A stretch of 64,000 nt of DNA, from the NCBI RefSeq assembly GCF_000223215.1, contig NC_017243.1, positions 2,852,001 through 2,916,000 of the forward strand, read 5' to 3'. This stretch comes from Brachyspira intermedia PWS/A. Lineage in GTDB: Bacteria; Spirochaetota; Brachyspiria; Brachyspirales; Brachyspiraceae. How positions within the stretch are numbered: the first letter of the stretch is position 1; each line of letters starts with the position of its first letter. Positions 46,577 through 55,248 of the stretch are shown piece after piece. Made by a program: the position numbers and the translations under genes. The notes under the pieces were generated by a model, which made no database searches, was not told where the DNA came from, and worked only from the letters and a program-made list of their open reading frames with translations.

Positions 46577-47872
46577 TTAATTTTCCACATCTATAGATTT
46601 TATGGCTTCTATACACATATCTCTATATTCAGGATCAGAATAAGTAAACCAAGCAAGTAATGCCAGCTTTTTAGCTGCACAAGCTACTGTAATAATATGA
46701 TCATTATCTTCTAATTCTTTTTCATATACTATACTTTCTATCTTACCGCTTTGAGATTTAACATCAAGTTTTTCACCTTTATCTTCTCCGGCAATATCTA
46801 TTTGCTTTAATACATATTCCATTATTACATCAATCTCTTCATTGGCAAAAGAGTAAACCTGCATAGCTATATATACATTAATATCTTTGAATTCTATTAA
46901 AGATTTATCATTTCTAAATACATTCATACGCATAGGCAGAATAATAGTAAATCCTGCTGCTATAGAAAAACGTGCCTTTTCAAGTCTGAAACCTATTTGA
47001 AGAGTATCCTGATGATGAGCAGTTTTTTTGCTTTCTATAAATTTAGCCAAATTTTCATCATCCAAATAATGGGCAATATCAATAAGAATGTCCCAAGGGT
47101 ATTTTAATGAAGCATCTTTTTTATATGATTCCTGAAAAGCATACATAATTTTTTTATACATAGTCTTTTCTTTGTTGTCTATAGCCTCTCTGAATGGAAA
47201 ATAAAGCCAAATCATACTAATAAAACTTTTAAACCAGAATTTGGCATTCATCTCTTCGATATCCCATAGGAAGAAATCTGCTGCTAAAGTTAATCTATCC
47301 TCTTCACTGGCATCTATGAAGTCAGTAAACCAATTTTTGCCCCAATATCCCAAAGAAGATAAAGCAAAATACTCTTTTTCTATTACAGGATAATTATAAG
47401 GCATAGATATCATAAAATTACTGAATCCATTATCATGATGAGTTATAAGCATTTTAGCATAATCAGCCAAAGAATTAACAAAAAACTTCTTTAAAGCTTC
47501 AAAATCCCGACTTCTAAAATAACCGCTAGGATCTTTATGAACTAAATCCTCTTTAAACTCTATATCAAGCCTTCTAGCTATTCTATCCAAAACACCTACT
47601 ATAAATCTATGATATCCGGCCCCGAAAGAACCTGTAGTTATAGTTATATATAAAGTATCTGTTTTAAATTCAAAATATATAGGGTCAGCAGAAGGATGAA
47701 AAGAATATATAAGTGTACTTCCATCCTCTATTATAGAAAACTCAGAAATCATTACAAGCGGATTAATATTAACTTCGTTTAAAGAAGAAACTATCGCTTT
47801 AAACAATCTATCTTGGTTAGGAATAACCCTTCTATTATCAAATGTTGCTGACAGCAAAAATTCTACATTCAT
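46577..47872 (-). CDS. Conserved-looking protein of unknown function
   Basis: 431 residues, cytoplasmic by absence of signal peptide or membrane segments. I do not recognise it. It starts MNVEFLLSATFDNRR; the middle is rich in aromatic residues (YWGKNWFTDF, KFWFKSFISMIWLYFPFRE) and the end has strand-helix alternation (DHIITVACAAKKLALLAWF). It ends about 105 bases before the FlgN-like gene on the same strand. No Shine-Dalgarno is clear at the ATG. The aromatic-rich helical middle is the most distinctive part. Confidence 0.6.
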   Translation of the reverse strand: MNVEFLLSATFDNRRVIPNQDRLFKAIVSSLNEVNINPLVMISEFSIIEDGSTLIYSFHPSADPIYFEFKTDTLYITITTGSFGAGYHRFIVGVLDRIARRLDIEFKEDLVHKDPSGYFRSRDFEALKKFFVNSLADYAKMLITHHDNGFSNFMISMPYNYPVIEKEYFALSSLGYWGKNWFTDFIDASEEDRLTLAADFFLWDIEEMNAKFWFKSFISMIWLYFPFREAIDNKEKTMYKKIMYAFQESYKKDASLKYPWDILIDIAHYLDDENLAKFIESKKTAHHQDTLQIGFRLEKARFSIAAGFTIILPMRMNVFRNDKSLIEFKDINVYIAMQVYSFANEEIDVIMEYVLKQIDIAGEDKGEKLDVKSQSGKIESIVYEKELEDNDHIITVACAAKKLALLAWFTYSDPEYRDMCIEAIKSIDVEN

Positions 47873-48014
47873 TTTAATAAAATTCTACTTATTTTATAAT
47901 ATTTACATTGTACTATAATAACATTTTTTATTATTTTAGCAATATATATTTGATAAAGTTTTATATACAAATAGTAAAAATATAAAATTTAGTACACTTT
48001 AACGATATAAACAC

Positions 48015-48043
48015 TTGACTTTTTTTTGATGATATGCTATTAT
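48015..48043 (+). promoter_or_regulatory. Sigma-70 promoter of tRNA-Val
   Basis: TTGACT (48015-48020), exact 17-base spacer, TATTAT (48038-48043), 21 bases before the tRNA. Confidence 0.65.
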
Positions 48044-48064
48044 AACTACACATTTCAAAAGAAA

Positions 48065-48137
48065 GGGCGATTAGCTCAGCTGGGAGAGCGGGTGCCTTAC
48101 AAGCACTAGGTCGGCGGTTCGAGCCCGTCATCGCCCA
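48065..48137 (+). tRNA. tRNA-Val (anticodon UAC)
   Basis: 73 bases. Acceptor stem gggcgat / atcgccc with discriminator A, D-arm gctcagctgggagagc, anticodon arm ggtgc-cttacaa-gcact with TAC, T-arm with ggttcgagcc. No encoded CCA. Followed by a short T run. Confidence 0.95.
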
Positions 48138-48283
48138 ATTTTTTCCCTTTACAAATAAATCTTTTTTGATAAATCTTCCTATTAAATATGATTTTTTTAA
48201 CGATAATATATTTGAATTTAATATTAATACATGTTAATATTATGTAAACAAATAATTTTTTTATAGAGTAATGATAGAATAAT

Positions 48284-49372
48284 ATGACGGTTTTACAATA
48301 TGTTTTAGTAATAACAATTATACTAGTAGTACTGGCACTAATAAGTTTTATAATAAAGGCCGGATCTAAATACAAAATATTTACAATAGCTCTTATGACA
48401 GTTATTGTATCATCTATATCTGCAGTAGGAATAATTTATATAAATAATACTAAAGATATAATGTCCAGTTCTGATTTAAAGCAAATTCAGCTTGAAGAAG
48501 AGAAAAAAAGAATAAGAAAAGATATAATAATAAGACCAGGGGCGATAGAAACTATAGCTCTTCATTTAGCATATTCAAATAGAATATCCCCTCCTACTAT
48601 AAAAAATAGAGAATTAGGATTTTATTTAGACGGAATATGGTTTAACTGGGCTAATGGTAAACTTTTAACCGATGAAGATATGACTAATCAGGATAATTAT
48701 ATACCTTTCGGTTTTTATCCTTATACAATAGATGGACTTCCTGAGGTACAGAAAGAAACTCCTGAAAGAACCAAAGAACTTCAGGAATATTACAAAAAAA
48801 GAGTTAACAATACAAAATATATCAATAATAAATTCTTAGATACTCTTTATGACGGAACAAGCGAAAGGAGTATGATAAAACACATAAGCACAAAAAGTAT
48901 ATTAGGATATAAAGTAAGAGTTCATGACTATGTATATGAACAGCTTTCTAATGTAAGCGTAGAAGTGAAGCTTATAGCTCAAACTAATCAGGAAGTGGAA
49001 AATTTCTTAGATTCTTTGAAAATAGTTAGCGGATATGTTTGGAAAATTATTTCAAAAAGTGCAAGCAGAAGCTATCATAGTTATGGTGTAGCATTTGATA
49101 CTTTACCTAAAAAAAATAATGGTAAGCAAATATATTGGGCTTGGACTAGAGTTAATAATAAAGCTTGGTATGCTGTGCCTTATGATAAAAGATGGCATCC
49201 GCCTAAAGAAGTTGTAGAAGTATTTGAAAAGTATGGTTTTATATGGGGCGGTAAATGGCATAATTATGATACTATACATTTTGAATATAGGCCGGAACTC
49301 ATCATATACAATAAAATTAAAAATGATGAAGATGCCACCTACGAACTTGTAGAAAAATACGGAATATTCTAA
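48284..49372 (+). CDS. M15-family peptidase (D,D-carboxypeptidase/endopeptidase-like), membrane-anchored
   Basis: 362 residues. Two N-terminal hydrophobic segments (about 3-24 and 32-52) anchor it; the rest should face the periplasm. The C-terminal domain has the zinc-peptidase motif SxHxxGxAxD (SYHSYGVAFD, His265 and Asp272) and the third ligand His332 in DTIHFEYRPE, as in VanY/DacB and L-Ala-D-Glu endopeptidases. It should cut peptide cross-links or stems of peptidoglycan. The middle (about 100-250) has no recognised domain. It is 22 bases before the Maf-like gene. Confidence 0.8.
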   Translation: MTVLQYVLVITIILVVLALISFIIKAGSKYKIFTIALMTVIVSSISAVGIIYINNTKDIMSSSDLKQIQLEEEKKRIRKDIIIRPGAIETIALHLAYSNRISPPTIKNRELGFYLDGIWFNWANGKLLTDEDMTNQDNYIPFGFYPYTIDGLPEVQKETPERTKELQEYYKKRVNNTKYINNKFLDTLYDGTSERSMIKHISTKSILGYKVRVHDYVYEQLSNVSVEVKLIAQTNQEVENFLDSLKIVSGYVWKIISKSASRSYHSYGVAFDTLPKKNNGKQIYWAWTRVNNKAWYAVPYDKRWHPPKEVVEVFEKYGFIWGGKWHNYDTIHFEYRPELIIYNKIKNDEDATYELVEKYGIF

Positions 49373-49394
49373 AAATAATCTGCAGAGAAATAAA

Positions 49395-51089
49395 ATGGAT
49401 AATACTATATTCACTAAAAATATAGAGCTTTTAAATAAAAATAAATATAATTTTAGAGCTGTAAAAAAATTAATAGAATATAATGCAGCTAATAATAAAT
49501 ATCAATTAAAGCAGGCTAAAAATGATTTGTTTGCTGTTATGTACAATAATAAACCTTTAACTTCTCTATATAATCCTATGGAAGAAGCTAAAAGATTAAT
49601 ATCACAATTCATAACAAACAATAATGAACATATAGGAATATTTTTATCTATTGCCTCATTCTTTCATATAGAATATTTTTTATCATTAAATGAAAATAAC
49701 AAAGCAATTATAATAGAAAAAGATATAGAAATAGTTAAACTTATTTTAGAAAATTTAAAGCCTTCAAATGAAAATATATTAAAAAATACCATACTCATTC
49801 TAAATGAAGATTTAGAAAATATATTGGCATTCTTTAATTTTTATATGAATGATAATGATTCTAAAAAAATAGTTTATATAAGACATATAAGAGCTTCAAA
49901 TATAGATGATGAAACAAGAGAATATTATGACAATGTTAATATATCTCTTGCCAACAGTATAAAAGAAAAATTAATGTCATTAACATCTAATTATTATTTT
50001 GCTCCTATATGGGCTAGAAATACATTATATAATATGCATTTCAATGAAGGATACTCTATAAAAACATTCTATAATATATTAAAAAGAGAAACACCTGTTT
50101 TATTAGTATCTGCAGGAGCTTCGGCTGATGATTATATAGAAAATATTAAAGAACTATCAAATACTCATTTTGTTATAGTATTATCGCATGCTTTTAATAG
50201 CTTAATAAAAAATAATATAAAGCCTGATGCTGTTGTATCTACTGACGGAGGTTTTTATTCATCGATACATTTAAAAGAACTTCTTAAAAAAGAAAATGAA
50301 AATATAAATATATTTACTACGCATACAGCATATCCTTTTCCTCTCACTCATATAGAAAACAAAAGAATATTTTATTTCTCACATGATGAAAGTTTTGAGA
50401 AGATATTATACCCTATAAATGATGATGATAATAACAATATATATTTCTATATGGAAGGAAGTGTTATAATGCCTGCTTTAAGAATAGCGTATATGCTTAA
50501 TCCTAAATATATACTGCTTGCAGGATGTGATTTTTGTCATATTGATGATAAAACGCATTCTAAATATTCAAATGCTTCAGCCCATGATTATATTAATAGC
50601 AGTAAATTAAAAACTTTTGAATCTGCTAAATATAAAAGGCTTAATGATAATCAAAAAATAAAATGCTATGATAATGTTTATAGAAATACTTCTTCATCAC
50701 TTTTAAGTTATAAAAATCATTTTGAATCTTTAATTGGGGAGATTTCCGAAACTACTGATATTTTTACTTTGACAGTACAATCTGCAAGCATAAAAAATGT
50801 AAAAATATATAATAGTAACAATTTGGATAATAATAAAAATATAGAAATTAAAAACTATTTAAAAGAAAATATAGATAAAGAAAAATTAGTAAAAGAAATA
50901 GATAATTTTATAAATAACATCAACAAAGAAAATATCAATAAAGAAGATTTCAATAACAATATGAAAAATATTGCTGATATAATATCACCTTGGCATGTTG
51001 AAAAATTTGAGAAATCTGTTATAAGCTACGAAGAGTTAAAAAGCTATATGAATAAATGGTATAATGATATAAAATTGCTTATTTATTAA
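49395..51089 (+). CDS. Maf-like DUF115 protein, candidate flagellin glycosyltransferase
   Basis: 564-residue cytoplasmic protein of the motility accessory factor group (PF01973, DUF115). The central domain (about 235-420) has PVLLVSAGASADDYIENIKEL, the glycine/Ser-containing nucleotide-sugar-like loop, then NNIKPDAVVSTDGG, the family's conserved PDxVxxxD. In Campylobacter and Aeromonas, Maf proteins modify flagellins with nonulosonic acids, and spirochaete flagellins carry glycans (established for Treponema). The C-terminus is Lys/Asn-rich and helical. It sits about 3 kb from flaB on the opposite strand. Confidence 0.75.
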   Translation: MDNTIFTKNIELLNKNKYNFRAVKKLIEYNAANNKYQLKQAKNDLFAVMYNNKPLTSLYNPMEEAKRLISQFITNNNEHIGIFLSIASFFHIEYFLSLNENNKAIIIEKDIEIVKLILENLKPSNENILKNTILILNEDLENILAFFNFYMNDNDSKKIVYIRHIRASNIDDETREYYDNVNISLANSIKEKLMSLTSNYYFAPIWARNTLYNMHFNEGYSIKTFYNILKRETPVLLVSAGASADDYIENIKELSNTHFVIVLSHAFNSLIKNNIKPDAVVSTDGGFYSSIHLKELLKKENENINIFTTHTAYPFPLTHIENKRIFYFSHDESFEKILYPINDDDNNNIYFYMEGSVIMPALRIAYMLNPKYILLAGCDFCHIDDKTHSKYSNASAHDYINSSKLKTFESAKYKRLNDNQKIKCYDNVYRNTSSSLLSYKNHFESLIGEISETTDIFTLTVQSASIKNVKIYNSNNLDNNKNIEIKNYLKENIDKEKLVKEIDNFINNINKENINKEDFNNNMKNIADIISPWHVEKFEKSVISYEELKSYMNKWYNDIKLLIY

Positions 51090-51104
51090 AAAATTATTTA
51101 TTAT

Positions 51105-51185
51105 TATTGTTATACTCGTCGACGAAGTCCACCTAGGCAGGTGTAGCATACAATAACCTACTTGGTGGCTACGACTCGCTTTTAT
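51105..51185. repeat. Short GC-rich intergenic repeat piece
   Basis: gtcgacgaagtccacctaggcaggtg ... acctacttggtggctacgactcgc: inverted pieces (tccacctaggcaggt; ccacc/ggtgg) related in composition and motif (gtccaccgagtaggtg) to the unit-2 interior at about 36949. No coding role seen. Confidence 0.5.
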
Positions 51186-51310
51186 ATTTTTATTCTAATA
51201 TTTAAATTTTTTATTTCTAATACTTTACAAAAAATTAACGAGAATTATAATTAGTAAACATAATATATAGTAAAATAAAATTATTAAAATACAGGAGAAC
51301 TAAAAAACAT

Positions 51311-51850
51311 ATGAAAAAAATTGTATTTGTGTTTATAACATTATTAACAATATCAATACAGGCATTCTCTGCTGCTGTAACAACACATTATAATAATTGG
51401 AAAATAAGAAGAATAAGCTATAACAATACTGATACAAAAACTGTTACAATGACTATAAAAAACAATAATAGTTTAGAGGTATATATAGCAGCTAGAAATA
51501 ATCAAGTTAGCGTAAGCATAAACTGGTATAAAGATAAAGTAGATGAAAATACTCCTGTAGTGGAATATAGTTTCAATAATTCTCCTTATAAATCTGTAGA
51601 GCCTTTTATGAGGTCTTCAAGCGATAATTTTGATATATTATACACAATATCACCTGCTTTCGGAATCATACAGGAGAAAGAAGTTATTGATTTTTTAAAT
51701 AAATTAATAAATAGCAAAACTTTATCAATAAGAGCTAATAGTAATAGTGAAGCATATACTATTGATGTTACAGGATTAAAAGAGGCAATGCATAAAACTG
51801 ATTTCTCTGGAACTTTATTAGAAAAATATAAGAGTCAGATATTAAAATAA
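51311..51850 (+). CDS. Exported protein of unknown function
   Basis: 179 residues. Signal peptide MKKIVFVFITLLTISIQAFSA with an AFSA cut site; mature protein is Asn/Ser-rich and strand-rich (TVTMTIKNNNSLEVYIAA, VSVSINWYKD), perhaps a small beta-sandwich. No family recognised. A weak aggag stands about 13 bases upstream of the ATG. Stands alone, followed by two copies of the intergenic repeat element. Confidence 0.65.
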   Translation: MKKIVFVFITLLTISIQAFSAAVTTHYNNWKIRRISYNNTDTKTVTMTIKNNNSLEVYIAARNNQVSVSINWYKDKVDENTPVVEYSFNNSPYKSVEPFMRSSSDNFDILYTISPAFGIIQEKEVIDFLNKLINSKTLSIRANSNSEAYTIDVTGLKEAMHKTDFSGTLLEKYKSQILK

Positions 51851-51871
51851 TAAAACTAAAAATTTTGCTTT

Positions 51872-52083
51872 TATTCCGCACGCAGAGTAAAACTAATAAT
51901 ATAATTTTAATAATAATTCAAATATTATTATATTATAAAATTCTGTTCACCGTGCGTTAAATAGATTATAAATCTAATTAAAACTTGGGCGGGTGCTAAA
52001 ATTTATAATCAAGCTGTAAAGATAAGTAAGACTAGGATTCAAGATAAAGCTATAAACTTTAAGGGGCGGGGTATGTAAGTAAT
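51872..52083 (-). repeat. Intergenic nested inverted-repeat element, copy D (partial, inverted)
   Basis: In the opposite orientation to A and B: ccgcacgcagagtaaaa, AT-rich centre, ttcaccgtgcgttaaa, cttgggcgggtgc and the type-1 end aaggggcggggtatgtaa. The type-2 half is missing. Lies between convergent gene ends. Confidence 0.8.
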
Positions 52084-52140
52084 CTCTTTATTTATTTTTA
52101 TCAACTTTTCCCGCCGCAAAAGTTGCAAAAGTGCAATTTA

Positions 52141-52326
52141 TAATTAAGATAAACTATATTATTTTTATTAACATTATATTATAAATTTAGTTTACCGTAC
52201 ATTAAATGAATTTCAAAGTGAGTTTAAATTTGTGCGAGTGTAAAAATTCTAATTAATCAGAAAAAATAATTAATATTAAAACTCAAGATAAAGTTATAAA
52301 TTTTAAAGGGCGGGCTATGTAAGTAA
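52141..52326 (-). repeat. Intergenic nested inverted-repeat element, copy E (decayed)
   Basis: Same orientation as D and directly after it: degraded tttaccgtacattaaat, gtgcgagtgt and a well-kept type-1 end aaagggcgggctatgtaa. Shows that the elements can occur in tandem and decay. Confidence 0.7.
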
Positions 52327-52440
52327 TTTGTTTTATTTATTAACTTCTATATTTAAAAAAATTAAAATATAAACATATTAAAGTTACACTGTGAATATAA
52401 AAAATTCTTAATATAAACACAGTATAACTTTAATAAAAAA

Positions 52441-53073
52441 TTAGAATCCTAATTCTTCATCTATAAATATAATATGTATTCTGTCTTTTATATGGCATTT
52501 ATTAACTATTATTGTATAAGAACATAATCTTTTTTCTATATCGCAATTTTCTTCATCACAAACCATATTACCTACACAGCAAGGATTATCCACTTTAAAT
52601 CTCACAGAATTTTCACCAGCAGCAATGCTTCTTACTCTTTTTATGGCATCTTCAACTGTATCACAAACCTTATTCCTTCCAACAATCAAAAATACTTTTT
52701 TAGGTCCGTAAATAGTGGCAGCAACTCTATTTCCGCCGCCATCTGTTGATACTATATCACCATTCTTTGTTATGGCATTTGCAGAACATAAATAAACATC
52801 ACTACTAAATGCTTTTACTTCAGCTTCGGCTTTTAATTCTTTATTATTTCTATCTACAAAATTTTTATAGTTTTTTAAATCCTCTAATATCCCCATTTGA
52901 TTAACTGAAGTACTTCCGCCAAAAGTGATAGTATCATTTTCTTTTATTAATGATAATACAAATTTCTTTGCTTCTTCCTTATTTGAAAAACTATCGAAAG
53001 CAAAACCTTTTTTATTGAATTTATCTTTTAAAACTGAAGATAATTTTTGAAAATATTCTTCTTGTACTGTCAT
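52441..53073 (-). CDS. LUD-domain protein (LutC/YkgG-like)
   Basis: 210 residues, one LUD domain (formerly DUF162). Conserved segments: DTITFGGSTSVNQMGIL, AFSSDVYLCSANAITKNGDIVSTDGGGNRVA in part ANAITKNGDIVSTDG, and FLIVGRNKV. Family members take part in lactate or alpha-hydroxyacid oxidation, or are of unknown role. A Cys-rich end (NPCCVGNMVCDEENCDIEKRLC in part) could bind a metal. The start is ATG 53073 with gaggg eight bases upstream; the 15-codon upstream extension is not needed. Lone gene here, without the LutA/LutB partners. Confidence 0.8.
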   Translation of the reverse strand: MTVQEEYFQKLSSVLKDKFNKKGFAFDSFSNKEEAKKFVLSLIKENDTITFGGSTSVNQMGILEDLKNYKNFVDRNNKELKAEAEVKAFSSDVYLCSANAITKNGDIVSTDGGGNRVAATIYGPKKVFLIVGRNKVCDTVEDAIKRVRSIAAGENSVRFKVDNPCCVGNMVCDEENCDIEKRLCSYTIIVNKCHIKDRIHIIFIDEELGF

Positions 53074-53145
53074 AAAAAATCCCTCACTTATTTTAAACTT
53101 TAATTTAGTATAGTACAAGTAATATTTTTTTCAAGTAAATAAAAT

Positions 53146-53452
53146 TTATTCTAACTCCCCGCCCTTTATATTTTATTATTTTATTTAGTCATTTTAACTT
53201 TATTATATTTACTAATTCAATTAGAAATTTTAACGCCCACCCAAGATTTTTTTAAATTTTAAAATCTACAAACCGCACGCAGAGTAAAATTAAAAATATA
53301 TGCTAATTTATAATTATAATTTAAACAAAATATAAAATTTTACTCACCGTGCGCTAAATATATTATTAATCTAATCAAAAGTTGGGTGAGTAATTTAAGC
53401 TTCAAAAAATAATTAATTTTATCATTAAAAAATCTTAAAGGGCTGGATTTAT
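53146..53452 (-). repeat. Intergenic nested inverted-repeat element, copy F (full length)
   Basis: taactccccgccctttata, cgcccacccaag, aaccgcacgcagagtaaaa, AT-rich centre, ctcaccgtgcgctaaa, gttgggtgag and agggctggattta. Both C-rich and G-rich halves are present, so the nested arms can be paired. Located between the LUD gene start and the 3' end of flaB. Confidence 0.8.
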
Positions 53453-53469
53453 AAAAAGCTATAAAAGCA

Positions 53470-53516
53470 AAAAAATAGCCAGTCCCATTGTAAAAATGAG
53501 ACCAGCTATTTTTAAA
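53470..53516 (-). terminator. Strong intrinsic terminator of flaB
   Basis: Minus strand: aaaatagctggtctcatt / aatgggactggctatttt hairpin (17 bp with three wobble or mismatched positions), followed by a T run. It lies right after the flaB stop (53541). Confidence 0.85.
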
Positions 53517-53540
53517 TTAGTATGCTATAAACGTACTATA

Positions 53541-54398
53541 TCACTGAACTAAACGTAAAGCACCTTGGTTCATAGTATTAGCTTGAGCCAACATAGCTAA
53601 ATTAGCCTGACTTAAGATTTGGTCTTTAGCAAATTTAACAGAAGTTTCAGCCATATCAGTATCTCTGATTCTGCTTTCAGAAGCTGCAGTGTTCTCATAA
53701 GCGATCATCAAGCCTTGAGCAGTAAGCTCTAATCTATTTTGGTAAGCACCAAGATTAGATCTTTGTTTAGAAACTTTCATTAAAGCTTCATCAACTAAAC
53801 CTATAGCACTGTTAGCTTTGTCTATAGAAGAAATAGAAATACCAGTACCTTCAGCAGTTTGTAAACCTAAAGCAGCAGCAGTCATAGTTCCTATATAAAC
53901 TCTTCTTCTTTCATCCATGTTGGCACCCATATGAAACCACATAGAAGCAACAGGAGCACCACCCTCATTAGGGTTAGCAAATCTACCAGTTAACATGTTA
54001 AGAGTATTGAACTGAGCTTGGCTAGCAATACGGTTAACTTCGTCTACTAACTGAGAAACTTCAACTTGGATAAGCATTCTATCAGCATCAGTATAGATAC
54101 CGTTAGCAGATTGTACAGCTAATTCACGAATTCTTTGTAAGATGTCTTGGCTCTCTTGAAGATATCCTTCAGTAGTTTGAATGAAAGATATACCGTCTTG
54201 AGTATTTCTTTCAGCCTGACGTAAACCGCGGATTTGTGTTCTCATTTTTTCAGATACTGCTAATCCAGAAGCATCGTCGCCAGCTCTGTTAATTCTCATT
54301 CCAGAAGAAAGAGCAGCCATGTCTTTAGAAAGGTCTACGTTTCTAAATTTTAAAGTACGTTGTGCATTTATAGCACTAATGTTGTTATTGATGATCAT
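53541..54398 (-). CDS. flaB: Flagellin FlaB (periplasmic flagellar core protein)
   Basis: 285-residue core flagellin of the periplasmic flagellum. N-terminal D0/D1 part [20 protein letters not shown], then [22 protein letters not shown]-terminal D0/D1 with [21 protein letters not shown] and [11 protein letters not shown]. The D2/D3 variable domain is almost absent, as in spirochaete FlaB. Start: ATG at 54398, because ggagg is six bases upstream; the in-frame ATG at 54404 directly abuts ggagg, too close. It is strongly terminated and has a long structured leader with a CsrA-like site. Spirochaetes usually have several flaB copies; only one is here. Confidence 0.96.
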   Translation of the reverse strand: MIINNNISAINAQRTLKFRNVDLSKDMAALSSGMRINRAGDDASGLAVSEKMRTQIRGLRQAERNTQDGISFIQTTEGYLQESQDILQRIRELAVQSANGIYTDADRMLIQVEVSQLVDEVNRIASQAQFNTLNMLTGRFANPNEGGAPVASMWFHMGANMDERRRVYIGTMTAAALGLQTAEGTGISISSIDKANSAIGLVDEALMKVSKQRSNLGAYQNRLELTAQGLMIAYENTAASESRIRDTDMAETSVKFAKDQILSQANLAMLAQANTMNQGALRLVQ

Positions 54399-54404
54399 CG
54401 TCAT

Positions 54405-54440
54405 CCTCCATGATATTTATTCAAAAAGGCATCCGTGCCT
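54405..54440 (-). promoter_or_regulatory. CsrA-like binding region on the flaB leader
   Basis: The message has a 5-bp hairpin AGGCA-CGGA-TGCCT with GGA in the loop (54427-54440), closely matching the CsrA site ACANGGAUG, and a second GGA in the Shine-Dalgarno ATGGAGGATG about 25 bases downstream. The stem is also followed by five Ts, so it could be a small terminator-like attenuator. Inference from the known CsrA control of flagellin in B. subtilis and Borrelia. Confidence 0.5.
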
Positions 54441-54652
54441 AATTGGCAAAAAATATTAAAGAGAATTTAAGGTATTCCGACAATCTAAAATGACTATATG
54501 AAGTTGCCAAAATACCATTAAATTCTATATAATGGATATATTTACGCCAATAAATATATCCCTACAAATTATATGGTATCAACTAAGCAAATAGGGAGTT
54601 CGAGACCGCCAAATACTTGAACTCTCATTTTGCTATACAATAATTTTCGACC
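54441..54652 (-). other. Structured 5' leader of flaB
   Basis: About 245 bases lie between the flaB start and the putative sigma-28 promoter. On the minus strand at least three stems form: gagttc / gaactc (54596-54601 and 54619-54624), a perfect 11-bp ggatatattta / taaatatatcc with a six-base loop ttggcg (54534-54561), and a 13-bp stem (with G-U) closing ggtattttggcaa / ttgtcggaatacc (54472-54517). Three TTGGC pieces occur in or beside these stems; the loop TTGGC and the gccaa just upstream of the CsrA-like hairpin are complementary, so a long-range contact is possible. Confidence 0.55.
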
Positions 54653-54680
54653 CTCTCGGCATAAAGTTTAATTTGGTTTA
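54653..54680 (-). promoter_or_regulatory. Putative sigma-28 promoter of flaB
   Basis: On the minus strand TAAA, a 16-base spacer and GCCGAGAG (consensus TAAA-N15-GCCGATAA). One extra spacer base and two mismatches make it tentative. Confidence 0.4.
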
Positions 54681-54914
54681 GCATTTTTTTCTCTTTTTTC
54701 TTAAAAAAAAATCAAAATAAGTACTATATCATACATATACTACGTAAAATCTAGAAAAATTATAAATTATGACTATTTATACCTAAAAAACATTCAATAT
54801 AATCATCAAAATTATAAAAATAATATCTATTCTATCGTTTTTTTGATTTTTTAAGCATTATATTTTTTAATCTTTAATCATTTTATTAATTTTTTTATAA
54901 TTTTTGATAAAATT

Positions 54915-55248
54915 TTATTTTAACTCCCACCCTATAAATTTTTTGCTATTTATAGTCCATAAAATACTAATTTGTTTGTTAATAATTTCTGTTATTTTAG
55001 CTTCCCACCCTAGCATTTTTTAATTTTTTACTCTTATACCGCACGCAGAGCAAAATAATAAATATATGATTAATTATTAATTTAAATACTACTAGGATAT
55101 AAAGAATCATGCATCGTGCGTTGAGTCAATAAAAAATTTAAATAATGCTTGGGCGGGTGCTTTAATCACTGAGAAGGTAAAAAAGAAAATTAAATTAAAA
55201 TTTCATAGTGATACATTGAAAAAATAAAGGGAGGGGTATGTAAATAAA
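54915..55248 (-). repeat. Intergenic nested inverted-repeat element, copy G (full length)
   Basis: Reads type-2 end taactcccaccctata, agcttcccaccct, taccgcacgcagag, AT-rich centre, tcgtgcgttgag, gcttgggcgggtgc and type-1 end aaagggaggggtatgtaaata. Both halves are full, 334 bases. It is the only copy between divergent genes, in the flaB to 55533 region. Confidence 0.85.

Noticed and set aside
48106-48375. An 89-codon minus-strand frame over the tRNA-Val and the start of the M15 gene
   Set aside because: It crosses a clear tRNA and the reverse of a coding region; no signal for translation.
54399-54404. ATG at 54404 as the flaB start
   Set aside because: It directly abuts the ggagg sequence; the ATG at 54398 is correctly spaced and gives the standard MIINNN flagellin start.
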